Below are positions 46,719 through 60,288 of a stretch of 64,000 bases of DNA, in pieces (position 1 is the first letter of the stretch; each line of letters opens with the position of its first letter). The stretch comes from Hypericum androsaemum (Eukaryota; Streptophyta; Magnoliopsida; Malpighiales; Hypericaceae), in NCBI GenBank assembly GCA_963995505.1, contig OZ023198.1, positions 13,011,141-13,075,140 of the forward strand, read 5' to 3'. Below the pieces are notes generated by a model. The model saw nothing but the letters and a program-made list of their open reading frames with translations, made no database searches and was not told the DNA's origin. The position numbers were made by a program, and so were the translations under genes.

Positions 46719-47859
46719 GTGAGTCTCTTGAACTAATACACCATGATCGATCACATCTGCGAGAAATCAAACTCTGAACTTTCTTCAAATCGTCAATCTA
46801 AAACTTTTGGCTACATCTGTGATATTGCTTTTATTCTTTTAGTTCATTCAATAACAAATCCATGTTATACTTTAGTTGGAATAAGTTCAGAGTTTATCAT
46901 GAAGAAATGACAATCAATCTTTGTGCACCGAAGAAAAATTGAATTCTTTGGGATCAATTTGGTTGAGCGTTGGTTTTTAATTGGTGTATCAGTAGAGTTA
47001 GTTTAATCGTTATCGACAATTAATCTTTGTTCGTAATTATTCTACTTTAATTAAAATTTTGAATTTGAATTTATCATATGTAATAGGACAATTTCAAATC
47101 AAATTTTGAATTGCTTGCATAAGTATAAATGCACGTTGAAGCATGTCGGATTTTGAAAAGAGATTTTTTTATCCATATATTGCCATTCGACTTGCGAATG
47201 AGTTAATGATTTTTTTTTTTGACATTGCAATGAATTCTTTTACCTGATTTTTTTGTCTTTTGGATGTAATAAATATCTTTTTCAAGGAGCAAAATTTATA
47301 ATATTTTGATACAGAAAACTACGCAATCTCAGAATGTGCGTCTATTAGGATTCCCCAGGTTTCCATTTAATATCAAATTAAACTATACAACATGACCATA
47401 TTTCACAATGACTTTAACCACCTCAAGAAAAAAAACCACTTGTTCATGTTTCGAGTTGGAGTAAGGCAATAACAACAATGTTAAATATTTGAAAGAGAGA
47501 CTATGGTCTGAGTATTCAGTTGATCATGTATTTTTTTTTAAACGGTATATTTTATTAATTACGAATATCAGAAAGAGAATTTGTGAACTCGCAATCGCCG
47601 ATCTCTTCAGAACTCTCATCATGTCCTATCAAAAATGTGCTTATGACTGATGTAGTACCGGTCCTCTTGAAAAGGTCCTCTCAATATTCTAACGTCCACA
47701 TCAAATATGGAACGAGCTGTACCGCGGCGTTTCGAAACTAACTCATGTAACAAAGTGCCCTTTTGATGTTCTAATTTATGACTATAGCTAAGAGCGGGCA
47801 AGCTGCAGGGACTTATTACATCAGTAACCACACAAACGTGAAGATCTTCGGCCAATAAG

Positions 47860-50847
47860 ATGGAGGAGGGATGGAGGCAGACCCTCATCTTGTCACTGCA
47901 AAGCCTTGGAGTGGTCTACGGTCGCTTAAGTACTGCTCCATTGTACGTCTTCGGAACGATCTCCACCGAGGACTTCACATCAGTTGATGCCGTTTATGAG
48001 TACTTCTCGTTCATCTTCTGGACTCTTACCATCATATCTTTGGTCAAGTACGTGGTGATCGTACTCGAGGTCGACGACGATGGCGAAGGTAAGTACTTGA
48101 CCCCAGTAAATGTGGCAGCGAAGGATTCTTCTGATGCGTGTAGCCCTTTGCAGGAGGTACATTTGTGCTGTACTCTTTGCTCTGCCGCCATTCGAAGGTC
48201 GGCTTGCTTCCGAACGAGGACAGTACCAGTGAGATGATGCATCACGAAGGAGAAACCTCGTGCAATATCAAGTTCAGGACGAGGGCCCGGAAGGCCTTGG
48301 AGAAGCACAGGAGTAGTCACTATCTGCTGCTCTTCCTGGCCCTGATCGGTGCTTGCATGATCATAGGAGATGGCGTGATCACCCCATCTATTTCTGGTTT
48401 GGGATTTCTTCCAACTCCATTTTGGTTTCTCGCTTGTTAATTGCGCTAACACGATTGCTCCCCTCTGCCAGTTCTATCAGCTTCGACGAGCCTTCAGCGA
48501 ACGTTGTCCGACATTAGATGTAAGACACAAATGTCTGATCTACTGAGCAAGAATGTAGCTGCTGTCTTTTACCTCAATGCAGCTCACTAGTCTTAATGAT
48601 GTCCTGGTTTTCTCTTGTTTCTCTCAAGATTCAAATTCGGAGAAGAGGCAAGAGCATATATTGGATGCTTTACATACCTGTAAGTGTTTATTATACGGAA
48701 ATGGCTGGTCTAAAGATAGCTTTATGCTTCATCGGGATGTTTCCAGGATCTGCAGAACCTGATAAGTTGGTTATTATCTCCAGATGTACCAGTTCCCTCT
48801 GCCTGTGCTATATTGGTATGTCTTTTCATGCTGCAACACTGGGGGACCAACAGGATCGGAATCTTATTCGCGCCAGTTGTCGTCTTCTGGCTCGTGTTCA
48901 TCGGTGGAGTAGGCATATACAATGTATGCCAGTCGGACTTCAGAATCGTCGATTCAGCGTCCCCGTATTACATTTACAGATTCATCACAAGGAAAGACAG
49001 AAGCTGGAAATCCCTTGGCAGCATTCTACTTTGTACAGCTGGTCAGTCAGTTTGGACTTGGATTATTAGTTTGTGCTTTTGTCCGAGGCCGAAGCCTAAC
49101 CAATTCAGATGACTTTACTTCAGGATCAGAAGCTATGTTTGCTGACCTTGGCCATTTCTCGAAGAGATCGATTAAGGTAAGGATATCACCAACTAGTATT
49201 GATCGAATGGAAGCATCATAGCAAAGAGTCATGACTCGGGCACTTGTCTCGAGCAGATCACGTTTATCTGCTTCGTTTATCCGCTTCTTGTGCTCTGCTA
49301 CGCCGGTCAAGCTGCATTTATCTCGACTAACTTGCACGCTTACGACGACTTCAACCAACTCAGCAGATCGATGCCTGGTAAGTCGAATAACACCCGAGTC
49401 GTGAATTCCATGGTGAACTCTTAAGTTTTGACTTGCTGATGCCATGTCAAACACAGAACATCTTCGACATGTTTTCGTCCTCTTGTCGCTTCTCGTTTCT
49501 GCCGTAGGAAGCCAAGCAACGATAACAGCTAGCTTCTCTATCATAAACCAGTGCCTGGCACTCGGTTGCTTCCCCAGGGTTAAGGTCATACATACTTCAG
49601 ATACGACGAAGGGTCGGGTTTACATTCCGGATGTCAACTGGTTGATAATGTTTCTCAGTATCACCATCACCATTGCTTTCCATGATCCTAAAAAGATTGC
49701 AAATGCTGCAGGTAGGCATTCTGATAGCCACCAAGTCGTAAGCTACCCGGATATATGACAGTTAACTTCTGCAGGATTGGCGATTGTCTTCGGGATGGTG
49801 GTTACGACGTGTCTTATGTCGCTTGTCATCGCCTTCTGCTGGGAGAAGAGCTTGCTGATTTCCGGGGGCTTCTTGTTCGTCTTCGGCTTTGTCGAGGTTC
49901 TGTTTCTATCAGCATGCCTGCTGAGCTTTCATAAAGGAGCTTGGTTCCTGGTAGTCCTTTTCATCTTATCATTTACCAGCATGCTTGCCTGGCATTATGG
50001 AACAATGAAGAAGTATCAATTCGACTTGGAAAACAAAGTCTCGACCGATTGGCTTACCGATCTCAGCCCCGGCCTCGGAGTATCCAGGGTGCCTGGAATC
50101 GGACTAATCTACACGGATATAGTGACCGGAATCCCGGCATTCTTCTCGCATTTCATCACCAACCTCCCTGCATTTCATCAGATTCTAGTCTTTGTATCCT
50201 TCAAGCCCCTGCCCGTTCCTTATGTTCTCCCAAGGCAACGCTACCTAGTAGGAAGAGTTGGCGTGAAAGACTACAGAATCTACCGATGTGTCATAAGAAA
50301 TGGCTACTGCGATCATGCACGAGACACGGACGACTTTGAGGAGCAGATCATAGCCTCCATTGGGGAGTTCATTGTGCAGGAAGAGACTGATGCAGAATCC
50401 CTCCACTCCCCTGCAGGAAGAATGATTCTCGTCGGAACAAGATCGTCGGACTGCAACGGTTTGGTCCCGTCACAAGGTAGCCCTCCCACCATGAAGTCTA
50501 CAGACATGGCTGACCACGATGAGAGTCGAGCAAGTACAGAGATCGACCAAATTGCCAGTTCCACACCTTTGAGAAGGAAGAAAGTGAGGTTTATGTTGCC
50601 CAAGAGTAGCCCAGATATGACAGATTCCGCGCGGGAGGAGCTGCAGGATATTGCTGATGCAAGGGAGAGTGGTACTGCATATTTCCTTGGCCAGTCCCAT
50701 CTCTGTGTTCAAGACGGCTCGAATTTTCTCAAGAAATTGTTGATCGGCGTCTATGTATTCCTCGACAGGAATAGCCGAGAGCCTCCTGTGGCATTGAACA
50801 TCCCTCATGCTGCTCTTGTAGAGGTTGGTATGGTATACACCTTATAA
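47860..50847 (+). CDS. HAK/KUP/KT high-affinity potassium transporter, complete
   Basis: Plasma or internal membrane potassium transporter. Exons 47860-48088, 48154-48396, 48472-48519, 48629-48679, 48784-49041, 49124-49176, 49257-49377, 49457-49711 and 49775-50847 join in phase to 776 residues, the usual size of the family. Family landmarks: GVVYG near residue 20, GEGGTFVLYSLLCRH at about 76, GDGVITPSIS at about 150, VPSACAILVCLFMLQHWG, GSEAMFADLGHFS, YPLLVLCYAGQAAF, GCFPRVKVIHTS, and a C-terminal cytosolic domain ending ALVEVGMVYTL. At least ten hydrophobic segments are visible. The first motif reads GVVYGRLSTAPLYVF, whereas many members have GVVYGDLGTSPLYV, and the N-terminus is short. The 51-base fourth exon is phase-neutral and could be skipped. 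Two truncated copies lie upstream in blocks 1 and 2. Which HAK/KUP cluster it belongs to was not resolved. Confidence 0.93.
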
Positions 50848-51450
50848 GAACACAAGGTATATGAATAACATGCACAAGAATAGATAGATCACTCTTGAAA
50901 GTTCTCTTTTTTCCTTTCGGAAACAGGGTAATCTGATAACTACACAGGATTATACCGACGCGAGCGCATGCCCGAGATGTCCTGTAATAACCAAGTCAGG
51001 CATGCCGACGGAGTCGAGTGCTCGAATCCGTCAGCTGCTTGAAAGTTCGTAACTCATAGTTGTTACCATTGTTTCAGAAAATGCTCAAGCTCTGATGCAC
51101 CAATCATCCTGCTAAATAGATCTTCAATTATATGAACAAGCCATGCATATGCAGTGCAGCCATACTTGCACATATCCAGTTTCAATACAATGGGATTTAT
51201 ATGACAATTTCGGTTCAAGATTTATGTAATTCCATGTTAAACGAAACCGGTTTTGCGACATCTTGGTAATTGCAGGGTTTCTCCTCTGCAATTACCTCAA
51301 GTGGAACCAGGATCACAGACACAGGAAGAGCTACCACTGAAAAAGAAATTCGCCAATATTTGGATACAATTAAATCCTTTACCCCTTTTATTAACAGAAT
51401 CATACAACAAGGAACAACTGTTACTATGTTCATTGGATAATACAGGCAAG
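50848..51450. other. Convergent spacer between KUP and PYD1
   Basis: Holds the 3' ends of the two converging genes. No ORF, element end or RNA gene recognised. Confidence 0.6.
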
Positions 51451-53909
51451 TTAGTTAGATACCATGCTTTCGGACTCTTTCACGAAGCCATCACCTGTCC
51501 AGTCCTTGTCAGATTGCAGACCTTTTCTTGTCGCTTTTCTCAGTTCAATGGCCTCCTTCTGCCTTCGCACCAGATCGGTGTGAGTGGTAAAGTACTCAAG
51601 AGATGACCTGAGATGAAAATAAAGAGCGATAGTTAACTTCAAGAAACAAAGAATTGCAGTTTTCTGATAGAGTTACAATAGCATCTCTGAAAATTCGGAT
51701 GCGATTAATACCCCCTGAAGTCTTCTATGGTTGAAAAGTTATGCATCCTCATGAAGTCTTTCAACTCATCACAGAGTTTTTTGACGAGTCCGTAGCCATG
51801 CATCATGACCCCGGTGCAGACCTGAAAATAAAAGTAATCAATCAACTATTTCCACAGCAGTGACTATGAGTTACTTGTCATTCAGTTCAGGAATCTAGTA
51901 TGATCATCAGTATGCTTCAAGTTAAGATGAGAAGCAAAAAAGCACGTAGCTGTCGCTCTTCTTAAACAAGATCTAACAGATGTACGCATGTGAGCTAGGT
52001 TGGAGTCGAGCCATATGGGGAATGGAACAAGTAACAACGAACAATCTACTAAAATGGAATTTAGATGAAACTGCTGCATACCTGTACTGTATTTGCACCG
52101 AGAAGGATGAACTCGGCGGCATCGCCCCCTGTTTCGACACCTCCAATACCAGAAAGTGAATACTGGTCGCCATTAAATTCCGACCTCATCATTTTAGCTA
52201 TGCTCATCACTTTTGCAAGTGCAATGGGATGAACGGCCCTGGAAGAATAACCCCCGGGTGTCGAGTACCTGTTGACAAAGCATAATGGACAGCAAGTTAT
52301 CACTATGATTAATGAGGGAACTCATCCAATGCCACAAAATGGTCAAACATCAGAGCACAGACCCCTCAACACAAGGTTCTGGCCGTAAAGTCTTCAGATT
52401 GATTCCCATGACACTCATGATGGTGTTAATAGCGGCTATCCCCTCACATCCCGATCTTAGCGACACCCTAGCTGGCTATAGAAACAGAACATGAACCAAT
52501 GAATGCGACAGAGCAGAATAGCAAACGGGAAAGAAAATTTACGGAAGTGAAACACAGAGCAGCAGCACACCTCAGTTATGTCTGTGATATTAGGCGTCAT
52601 CTTTGCCCAAACTGGGACAGAAGCTTTAGCGTTTATCCATCCGCAAACCTCTTCCAAGAGAGCGCAATCCTGTCCCACTGCAGCACCCATCTTACGCTCA
52701 GGCATACCATGAGGACACGAGAAGTTGATTTCGATGGCATCCTAGATCAGAAACTAGAAAATGTTAGATCAGGATGAAGCATCGGTCACAAGAACTTGCA
52801 GAGTAAGAAATCTGGAGACAAAAGGCATCATCATACAACTCCAGTCTGCTCGACTCTATCGATAAGCTCTTCCCATGCTGCCTTGTTATACTCCTCCATA
52901 ATCGAAGCAATGAGAATCCTATCCGGGTACTCTTGCTTCAACTGCTCAAACTCCTTGAGCATTATCTCCAGGGGCCTGTCACTGATCAGTTCTATATTCT
53001 CCCATCCGATGATCGGACTTTTGACAGCGCCATTTGAACTCGCTTTCAGTCTCGCGTAGCGCGGCGTCACGTTGACGACTTTAGCTGCATCCAGAGACAC
53101 CTAGACAACGTTCGAACAGAGGAGACCCAAAACCGTCACATGCTACTGGACTAAATTAATTTTAGATGCCGTGTGTCAAAAGTAAGCACATGCCGATCAA
53201 TAATAAGCATATAACTAACAATCACGCTATATTAAAGGAACCCAAAAACGAAAAGACCCAACTTTTACTTGTCACTAAAGCTAGTATTCCCACTCCAGAA
53301 GCAACAATTGATCCTAAATCACTCGCAAGTAACTTAATTTTAAATTATAATTATCAAAATCTCGAGTTCGAGCACTCTGAATGCATCCGATACTGTCAGT
53401 AAATTCAGATTGGGAGCATGGAAGCAAGCAGCAATCGGATAATCAACTTAAACTTGAAAATTCGGTCATCATAAGATCCAAGATCGAATATTGTGATCAA
53501 CTATAGTCGGTCCAAGTGGTAAATTACTTGAAATCAATTAAGAATATATTGAGTTGAAGACATACGAATGTAACCGCCCGGCCGAAAGTACTCGACTCTC
53601 AATATAAATGTTCACGATGACGGTGTAAAAATAATAAACAAAAGGATAGAAGAAGTATACGGTTTTGGCGATGACGGCGCCCCAGCCTTCGTCGAAGGCG
53701 CGTTTCATAACGGTATAATTGGTGCCGGGTGGGCCCGACCCGATCACGAACGGGTTCGGCATCGTCAGCCCGTTGACCCTCACGGTCAAGTCCGGCTCCC
53801 CGCCCCCCACCGCCCTCACCGACACCGCTCTCCTCGTTCCCACGCGGGGCCCGCCAAAAGCGCCCGGGCCCACCCTCACCTGACCGCCCATCGTGCTCAT
53901 CGAGGCCAT
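51451..53909 (-). CDS. PYD1: Dihydropyrimidine dehydrogenase (NADP+), plastid
   Basis: First step of uracil and thymine breakdown: NADPH-dependent reduction to dihydropyrimidines, in plastids. Seven exons, 53909-53661, 53100-52837, 52741-52571, 52475-52363, 52268-52082, 51821-51712 and 51607-51451, join to 416 residues, close to the 426 of Arabidopsis PYD1. After a basic, Ser/Val-rich leader of about 40 residues typical of a transit peptide come LTVRVNGLTMPNPFVIGSGP, PPGTNYTVMKRAFDEGWGAV, the catalytic region INFSCPHGMPERKMGAAVGQ, VPVWAKMTPNITDITE, LSGIGGVETGGDAAEFIL and the tail DKDWTGDGFVKESESMVSN. All are conserved in plant PYD1. No defects seen. It is single copy here, so it lies outside the present tandem block. 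Confidence 0.97.
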
Positions 53910-55112
53910 GATCTGATCTTCGTGGATCGAAGATTCGGAGGAAGCGTCCAGTAGAGTAGAGTAGCTGTTTGTCTTTTTGTTTATGAGCTGGACATGGAGG
54001 AGTCGGAGGTGGATGGATTAAATGAGACGTGCAAGATAACAACACAAATAGGGAAATGTGAAAAATGACGGGTTTCGAGTTCGAATTATTGATAAGGTTT
54101 GGATATAACATGGTACGTACCCCCACCGATCCCGATTCAAAGGAGATACCATTTATTCATTGAATCTTGCGTGGCAGTGGGTCCCACATAAATCAATAGC
54201 TTCAATTATTTAAGCCGTACCATACTCGGGAAAAAATGTAATGCGATCTCCGAAGGAGGAGGATCATGTAGCAATCGATATATGTTATAAATCATAAAGT
54301 TCCAGCCTACTTAACGTAAAACCCCTTCTGCTCATTGTTCTTTGAAACCACTTCGGATGATCAGTAAGATAATTTTTTTAACAAACATTTAACGTTATTA
54401 TATTTTTATTGAGCATTTCTTAATTAAGTTAGAACAAATCTCTTCTTAGCTGCTCTATTATTGGCCAATTTAGTCAAATCAAAAGCTTAATAATTGGTTT
54501 AAGCATTTTAAAATTGTGAACGTGTCCCCTGCTCGGTATGTAACTTAAACATTGGCAGTATTTATTTATGGAAAAAAAAAACCAAAAATGTTGAAAAGGG
54601 TTGCTATGGGCCTACAGCCATAGCGTTAACGAGATGGGCTGTGTGTAGAGAACCCCAGCAACCATCAAAAAAGCCCGGGCCGAAAAAGCCCAGGCCAATG
54701 AGGCATGTATGAAATGACCTAAACACCCCCACCCCTTTTGACCAAAGAAATTCCAAACGAAACAAAAAAAAACCACTTATAATACACACACGGACGGACA
54801 AAACTTTCCCTGGCAAGTTTACCATGAAGACTATGAGTAGGGGTGGGAAAAAAAAGACAGAAGGAAGCACTTGGGATACAACTTGGGCAAGGAATTTGTA
54901 GGATACAACAAAAGTTATACGAAACCTTCCTTCCAATGAATGCAGGGCAGTGGTGGGGGGGGCAAGACAACCGCAGGAGCACGTAATACTACACATTTGG
55001 GTTGTACCCTGCCTGCTAACAACAATTCTATGTATGAGGACCCGGGACAAGTGCCGCTGCCAGGAAAAGTTCTCCGTTCGGCTCAAGACGATGGTGGGTT
55101 CGTCCGATCGGT
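53910..55112. other. Spacer: PYD1 promoter side and kinase 3' UTR
   Basis: PYD1 upstream sequence at the left and the probable 3' UTR of the kinase at the right (about 54850-55112). Open frames here have no recognisable domain. Confidence 0.6.
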
Positions 55113-58100
55113 TCAAGAGGAGATAGGTTCATATGGGAAGGATAGCCACGGGTGCTTTAGAGCCTCGGACGCGGATGGGCGCTTCTTCGGGTTCACTTCG
55201 AGCAAATGGCCGACAAAATCTATGAAGCCTTGGTCTCCCATTGGCAGCCGGTGCCGCAGGGATGTCTTCTTTGGAATCAGGTACTCCAATCTATTTGTTT
55301 CCTGCCAGACAGAGGAATCACAAGAAAGATTAAGCAAGCCAGAAACTAATCTATCTGCCCCGAGATCCAAACGCCTTAAAAAGTCATTCAGGTCAAATGT
55401 CCAACCAATGCAATTCATTCACAACACAAGAAACCAAATCCGTTTCGGGACTATTTCCTGGAACCCATGGCCTAGATGAAGACTGAGAAATCAAGATTAG
55501 CTGCATAATCAGAAAAGGCGGAAAGAATGTTTACCTGATTTCGCTCGTAAAGCATGTGATTTTTGGTAAAGTACTTGTACGTATCCTTTCCTTTGGCAAG
55601 CATGCCTTGCTCAATGGCGCCTATGATTCCTATAACCCGCGCGAGTAGTGTTGCGGGCGAATCATTTTGGAAGAGAACCTAAAGAAAAAAGTGTTTGTCA
55701 AGGGAAGTGAACAAAGAGGGAGAGAAAATTGCGATATCCATGGTTAAACTTACATTGCCGGTACAAAGTTCTGCTAAGATGCAGCCAAGCGACCAAACAT
55801 CTATCTTTTTGTCATACGGAAGTCCCAAAATGACCTCGGGAGCACGATAGGACCTCGACTGAACATAAGAGCATAAATGATCCGTCTCAAAACAGCTGCT
55901 TCCCAAGTCAATGACTTTCACCTCACATCTGCTGTAGCTTTTTACCAATATGTTCTCGGGTTTCAGATCACAATGGATCATGCCTAGACCATGGAGAAAT
56001 TGAAGGGCCTCCAAACACTGAATAGTAATTGACTGCATCAAAAAGGTTGGACACAACGTTGTAAGTATTCTACACTTCAACAACAGCAACTCTCCCCATG
56101 AACGATGGAAAAGTTCGAACCTGCAATCTAGGCATTGTGAAGTAAACCTCTCCACCTGACTCTCGATTGAACTTGTGAAACTCATACAAGTTTGCCTTAA
56201 GGAGTTCGCACACGATTAACAAGTGTTCCTGCAAAATGCAGAAAAGAACAGTATTTGGCAATTTAGCACTCGGCTAGGACCTTGATGTCGGTAACCACCA
56301 GAGCAAAGCGTTGAAAACGGAAACTGAAGATAAGAACTTGCCCAAAGACATCAGTTGATTACTGACAGAGTGAGTGATTAGCAATAGATGGAAAACACGG
56401 ATGCTAGTGCTTACTCGGTAATAAAAGTAGTCATACAATCGCAGAAGATGATACTTGTCACCAGGATCATGCTTGTTGACATATTTGAGAAGCTTTATCT
56501 CATCAAGACTCTGATCAAAGAAGTCTTTGTTGTTCTTTATAATTTTCATGCAGACGTCCATTCCAGTATGCAGATCATGTGCTTGTATAGCTTTACTGAA
56601 TGCAGCTGACCCAAGGTACTCAGTAACATGATAGCGCCCAGCTATTACAGAGTTTAGGACAACATGGAAGTTCTTGTCCTCCTCGAAGCCAGTTCTGAAT
56701 GTTGTATATAAAAAGATCCATATAAGTAAAGCTACTTGGCCGATAACCCTCACAAACTGAACAAAAAGCTATAATCTCTAAGAACTAGTTAACAAGTGAA
56801 AGGCACAGTAGTCAACCACACCCACCATCCAAGCAAAAGCAAGCATCTCGGGCTACTAATATTTGTACGCAACAACTTCTTCATTGAAGAAGAAATATGC
56901 CCAGCATCAACCCATCTCGGGAAGTACTTACTAGCTATTGAAGAGAGATTGTAATAGAGCCATTACCAAAACAAACTATTGTTTTGACTTGGAAAATTAG
57001 TGCCTTGTAGCAGCAAGTGGTGAGTAGGCCATACTATTTTTTTGTCCATCTGGAACATCTTTAACTTTCAATTTTTTAGCTGTCTTGGAGAGTGTATGCT
57101 TCACAAAAGCACGTGCTTTTATTAACTCGTCACAATTGTACAGGTAAGAAGTGCAGAGGTGTAATGAAGTCTAATCCGAAATTGAACAGCAACAGTCACT
57201 GCATGAAATCATCTCACATATTTTTCTTCCTCCTTTTTTTGTGTGATAGGAGAATCACCCTCTCACAATTGTACAGGGATCTCAGTATGTAGTACATAAA
57301 CAGTAAGGTGCACCAATTTGAATTTAGATAAACAGTTAAAATCTGTTAAACCAAGGATATCTTAAAAGCACAAACCTTGCAGCAGTTGTTGGAGGCAATT
57401 CACACAAAGAAGAAAAATTGAACATTTAACTATATCAGTGGCAGGGAAAAACAACACTAAACAAAGTGAAAAAATACCTGTTCTTCCTGTGCACAATCTT
57501 GAGCTCGAAAGTCTCGAATTCTTCCTCTTGAGCCTTTATTTGTCTGACTTGCTCCTGAACAGCGGCTGCCTCGTCATCCTCGGCAGATGTCCCAGGATCT
57601 TCTTCCTTTGCACCGCCAGTTCTCTCATCCTCCTCCTTGCCATGCCTTTGCTCCTCAAAACCATAGTTTGACAGGCTGGAAGGACTAGAATTCGCTGACC
57701 TCCCAATATCTGCTTTATTGTCATCCCTGGAACTTCTTGCAGTTGAAGAGCCACTGCTTTTCCGCCTCCATGAGACAAGCATGTCATCATCCCCCACCAA
57801 AGCATTCAAATGGTCATCTGTTTCATCATTCATACCCACGTCATAGTTGTTTGACCACAGAGACCCACCTGACTCTTTCTGGGGCAACAGGCCATCCCTC
57901 AATGGAGGGGCAAAAGAGAATCCCGCATCCATATGACTTTTCAAGTGAGCATGTTGAACATTCTCATTGCTGACAACATATAAATCAGAATCTTCTTTAC
58001 TGATCTTTTTTTGGTCCTTGTTTTGTTTAACAGTGTATTTGTAATTCATGTCATGACGAGACGACCCAGGACCTCGAGTTCCAGCATTGTGATCACGGAA

Positions 58101-60288
58101 ATACTCAATATCCCCTTCACTACTGCCGCCAACCAAACTTTCTCGTACATCGCTGCCAGTATCAGCAGCATTGCTGTTGATGCCCACCCCAATGGATCTA
58201 ACTGAACCGTGTTGATCATCATCGATACAGATGTCCTCCAGTTGCCCTCTTCCGTTCTCATGCAGCACCTTACCATCCCCTAACATAATGAGTTCATTTG
58301 TCTGAGTGACAAACCCCTGCCATACGGGCTCTGCTCGCATCAAATTCAGTTCTGTCTCATCCAACAAATGTCCATCATACTGTGCAAGCAAGCCATTATC
58401 GTCATTTCTGCCATACATTTCAGTTACGGAAAGTCCTATAGGATCATCAGAAGCTGACACTGGTTCAAGAGGTTTAGACTGAAAACATCTCTCGCCAGAG
58501 AAGTAAGAATCCTCCTCGCCAAAAGATTGATCATCATCCTCGTCTTTTGTTGGACCTCTTTCCTGCGGGTCAGGAACACTCCCATGACCGGTTCCCTTTT
58601 CGTTATCGCTTGGATAATCAATTTCATGAGCCAAAAACCAGGTCTCGTCCTCAATAGGTTGCCTCATGTAACCAACATCATCATCGTCATCGTACTCATC
58701 AGAGTCCCAGTACTCATTTGGATAGTCTATGGACTCACTATATCCATCACCTACAGTAGCAAGACCTGAGATTAAATCTGATGTATCTTCGGTGATTCCC
58801 TGGCTCACGGACAGCCAGCTGCCACCTCCTACAATTCTTTTACCACCTAGATCATCATTACATGACTATGTTACAGGTAAGCTTCTTACCAGAAAATAGA
58901 AAAGATTTCAACATGAATGGACTAGAAAACATGCATTCAAGGTAAAAAAAAGGCTGTTGGAAGAAAATATACCAGACATAGATCACGTTCAATGGATTAC
59001 AAATTAGGAATGAATAAGTACGCAAGAAATTTTAGCTTCCACGAGCACTTTTTCCCGCACACACATGTATAGATTTAACCTATCTTACATCTTATTAATT
59101 CTCAGACAGATTACCAGAAACTCGATGCCACTATTGAAACCCACGTGCCAATCAGATTATAAAAGGAACTAAAGCAAATTGTAGTAAGTGCTGACCTGAT
59201 GAATTAATTTCTTGTCCAATAGGAACATCCAAAAATGAACCCAGGTGGAAGGAACTTTCAACATTGCTAAGCTTTGTAGCTAGCCCATCACGATCAAACT
59301 TTTCCTGCCAGTTGAGGTTCACCAACTTGTCCTCAGATTTCAACTTAACAGGGGGGAGCCTCGGATAATCTTCTCTTTCTGAGCTAGATGCAAGTGGAAA
59401 ACTTATGCTGCTGATGTTTTTTTCCTCGGTGCTCCCTTGAGCTTTCTCCATGTATAAAGCTCTTCCAACGTCATCTACCTGCTCCTTGATGGCTGCCCTG
59501 ACATCAATCAAATCAGCTCTCTTCTTTTCCTCCCTTTTCTCTTGACCATTAGCATCATAGCTAGTTGACACATGACCCTTGGGAAATGGAAAAACTGTCT
59601 TAACTGAGCAATCTTTCCATACATCACTCGAAGAACTTGCCTGCTCCTCACTTCTAGACCAAGAGTCTTTCGTTGAGTAAGCAGTAGTTTTGCCCTGCTG
59701 ATTAACTTCCTTGGGCTCGCAGATGTAAATCCTTTCATGCTTAGATTCCTTGCTAACCTCAGAACTCCCAGCAGCATCATGCCACGGGCCCCGGTTCTCA
59801 GCAGGAACAACCACGACCTCCCTCGATTTTGCATCCCCTCTAACACCAAAGCAAGTATTTACTTTGGTCCCCTCATTCGGACGAAAATCAGAAGCACCAT
59901 TGCCTACACTACTAATGTTCAAAGAGTACAAATCAATAACAGGGTCCTCACAAATCAATACTCCTCCAGATTCCCCCGGCTTACCAGCTCTCCTGGTATC
60001 TTCGTGTGAGTTCTGCCGGGTCCCACACTCTACCTCCTTCACTATGAGCTCTCGAGAAACGTCACCACCATTCCTAGAATCCCCCGAACCCTGAAACTCA
60101 TTCGCCAGCTTGTTCCCATTCTCTTCCAGAACCTTCTCCAACCCGTCATCCCCGAGCCTCAGCCTCTCCAGGAGCCCGTTCAAATCCGGCCTGCCAGTAA
60201 GCTCACCGCGCAATGCCGCCTCGGCCCGCGTGAACCTGTTTCTCCTGAGGTACTCCAGAATCATATCAACCGAGTTCGAGTCCGCCAT
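55113..60288 (-). CDS. LisH-containing DYRK-family dual-specificity protein kinase
   Basis: Seven coding exons, 60288-59196, 58846-57478, 56694-56415, 56228-56121, 56032-55754, 55678-55535 and 55301-55113, join to 1,153 residues. The start [19 protein letters not shown] opens a LisH-like motif (residues about 5-30), as in the Arabidopsis AT1G73460 group of plant DYRKs; this decides the start over an upstream in-frame ATG at 60312. A long acidic, Ser-rich, probably disordered region follows (to about 820). The kinase domain starts at [19 protein letters not shown], with the lysine in VCMKIIKNN, catalytic [10 protein letters not shown], metal-binding DLGSS in place of DFG, activation segment [19 protein letters not shown], and [12 protein letters not shown]. 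YxQSRxYRAPE is diagnostic for DYRK kinases, which autophosphorylate the tyrosine of the loop. Substrates are unknown. Fragments of exon 3 were copied into blocks 1 and 2. Confidence 0.94.

Larger units (their letters stand above)
32438..48812. repeat. Tandem block 3: AGO1-B, DnaJ-3 and the KUP gene
   Basis: Third block, colinear with block 2 up to KUP exon 4 (about 48812). Beyond that point the sequence is single copy in this window: rest of KUP, PYD1, kinase. It is the block that runs into the original chromosomal flank. Confidence 0.9.

Noticed and set aside
54604..55116. A 170-codon gene downstream of the kinase
   Set aside because: Hydrophobic low-complexity translation without a domain, in the likely 3' UTR of the kinase.
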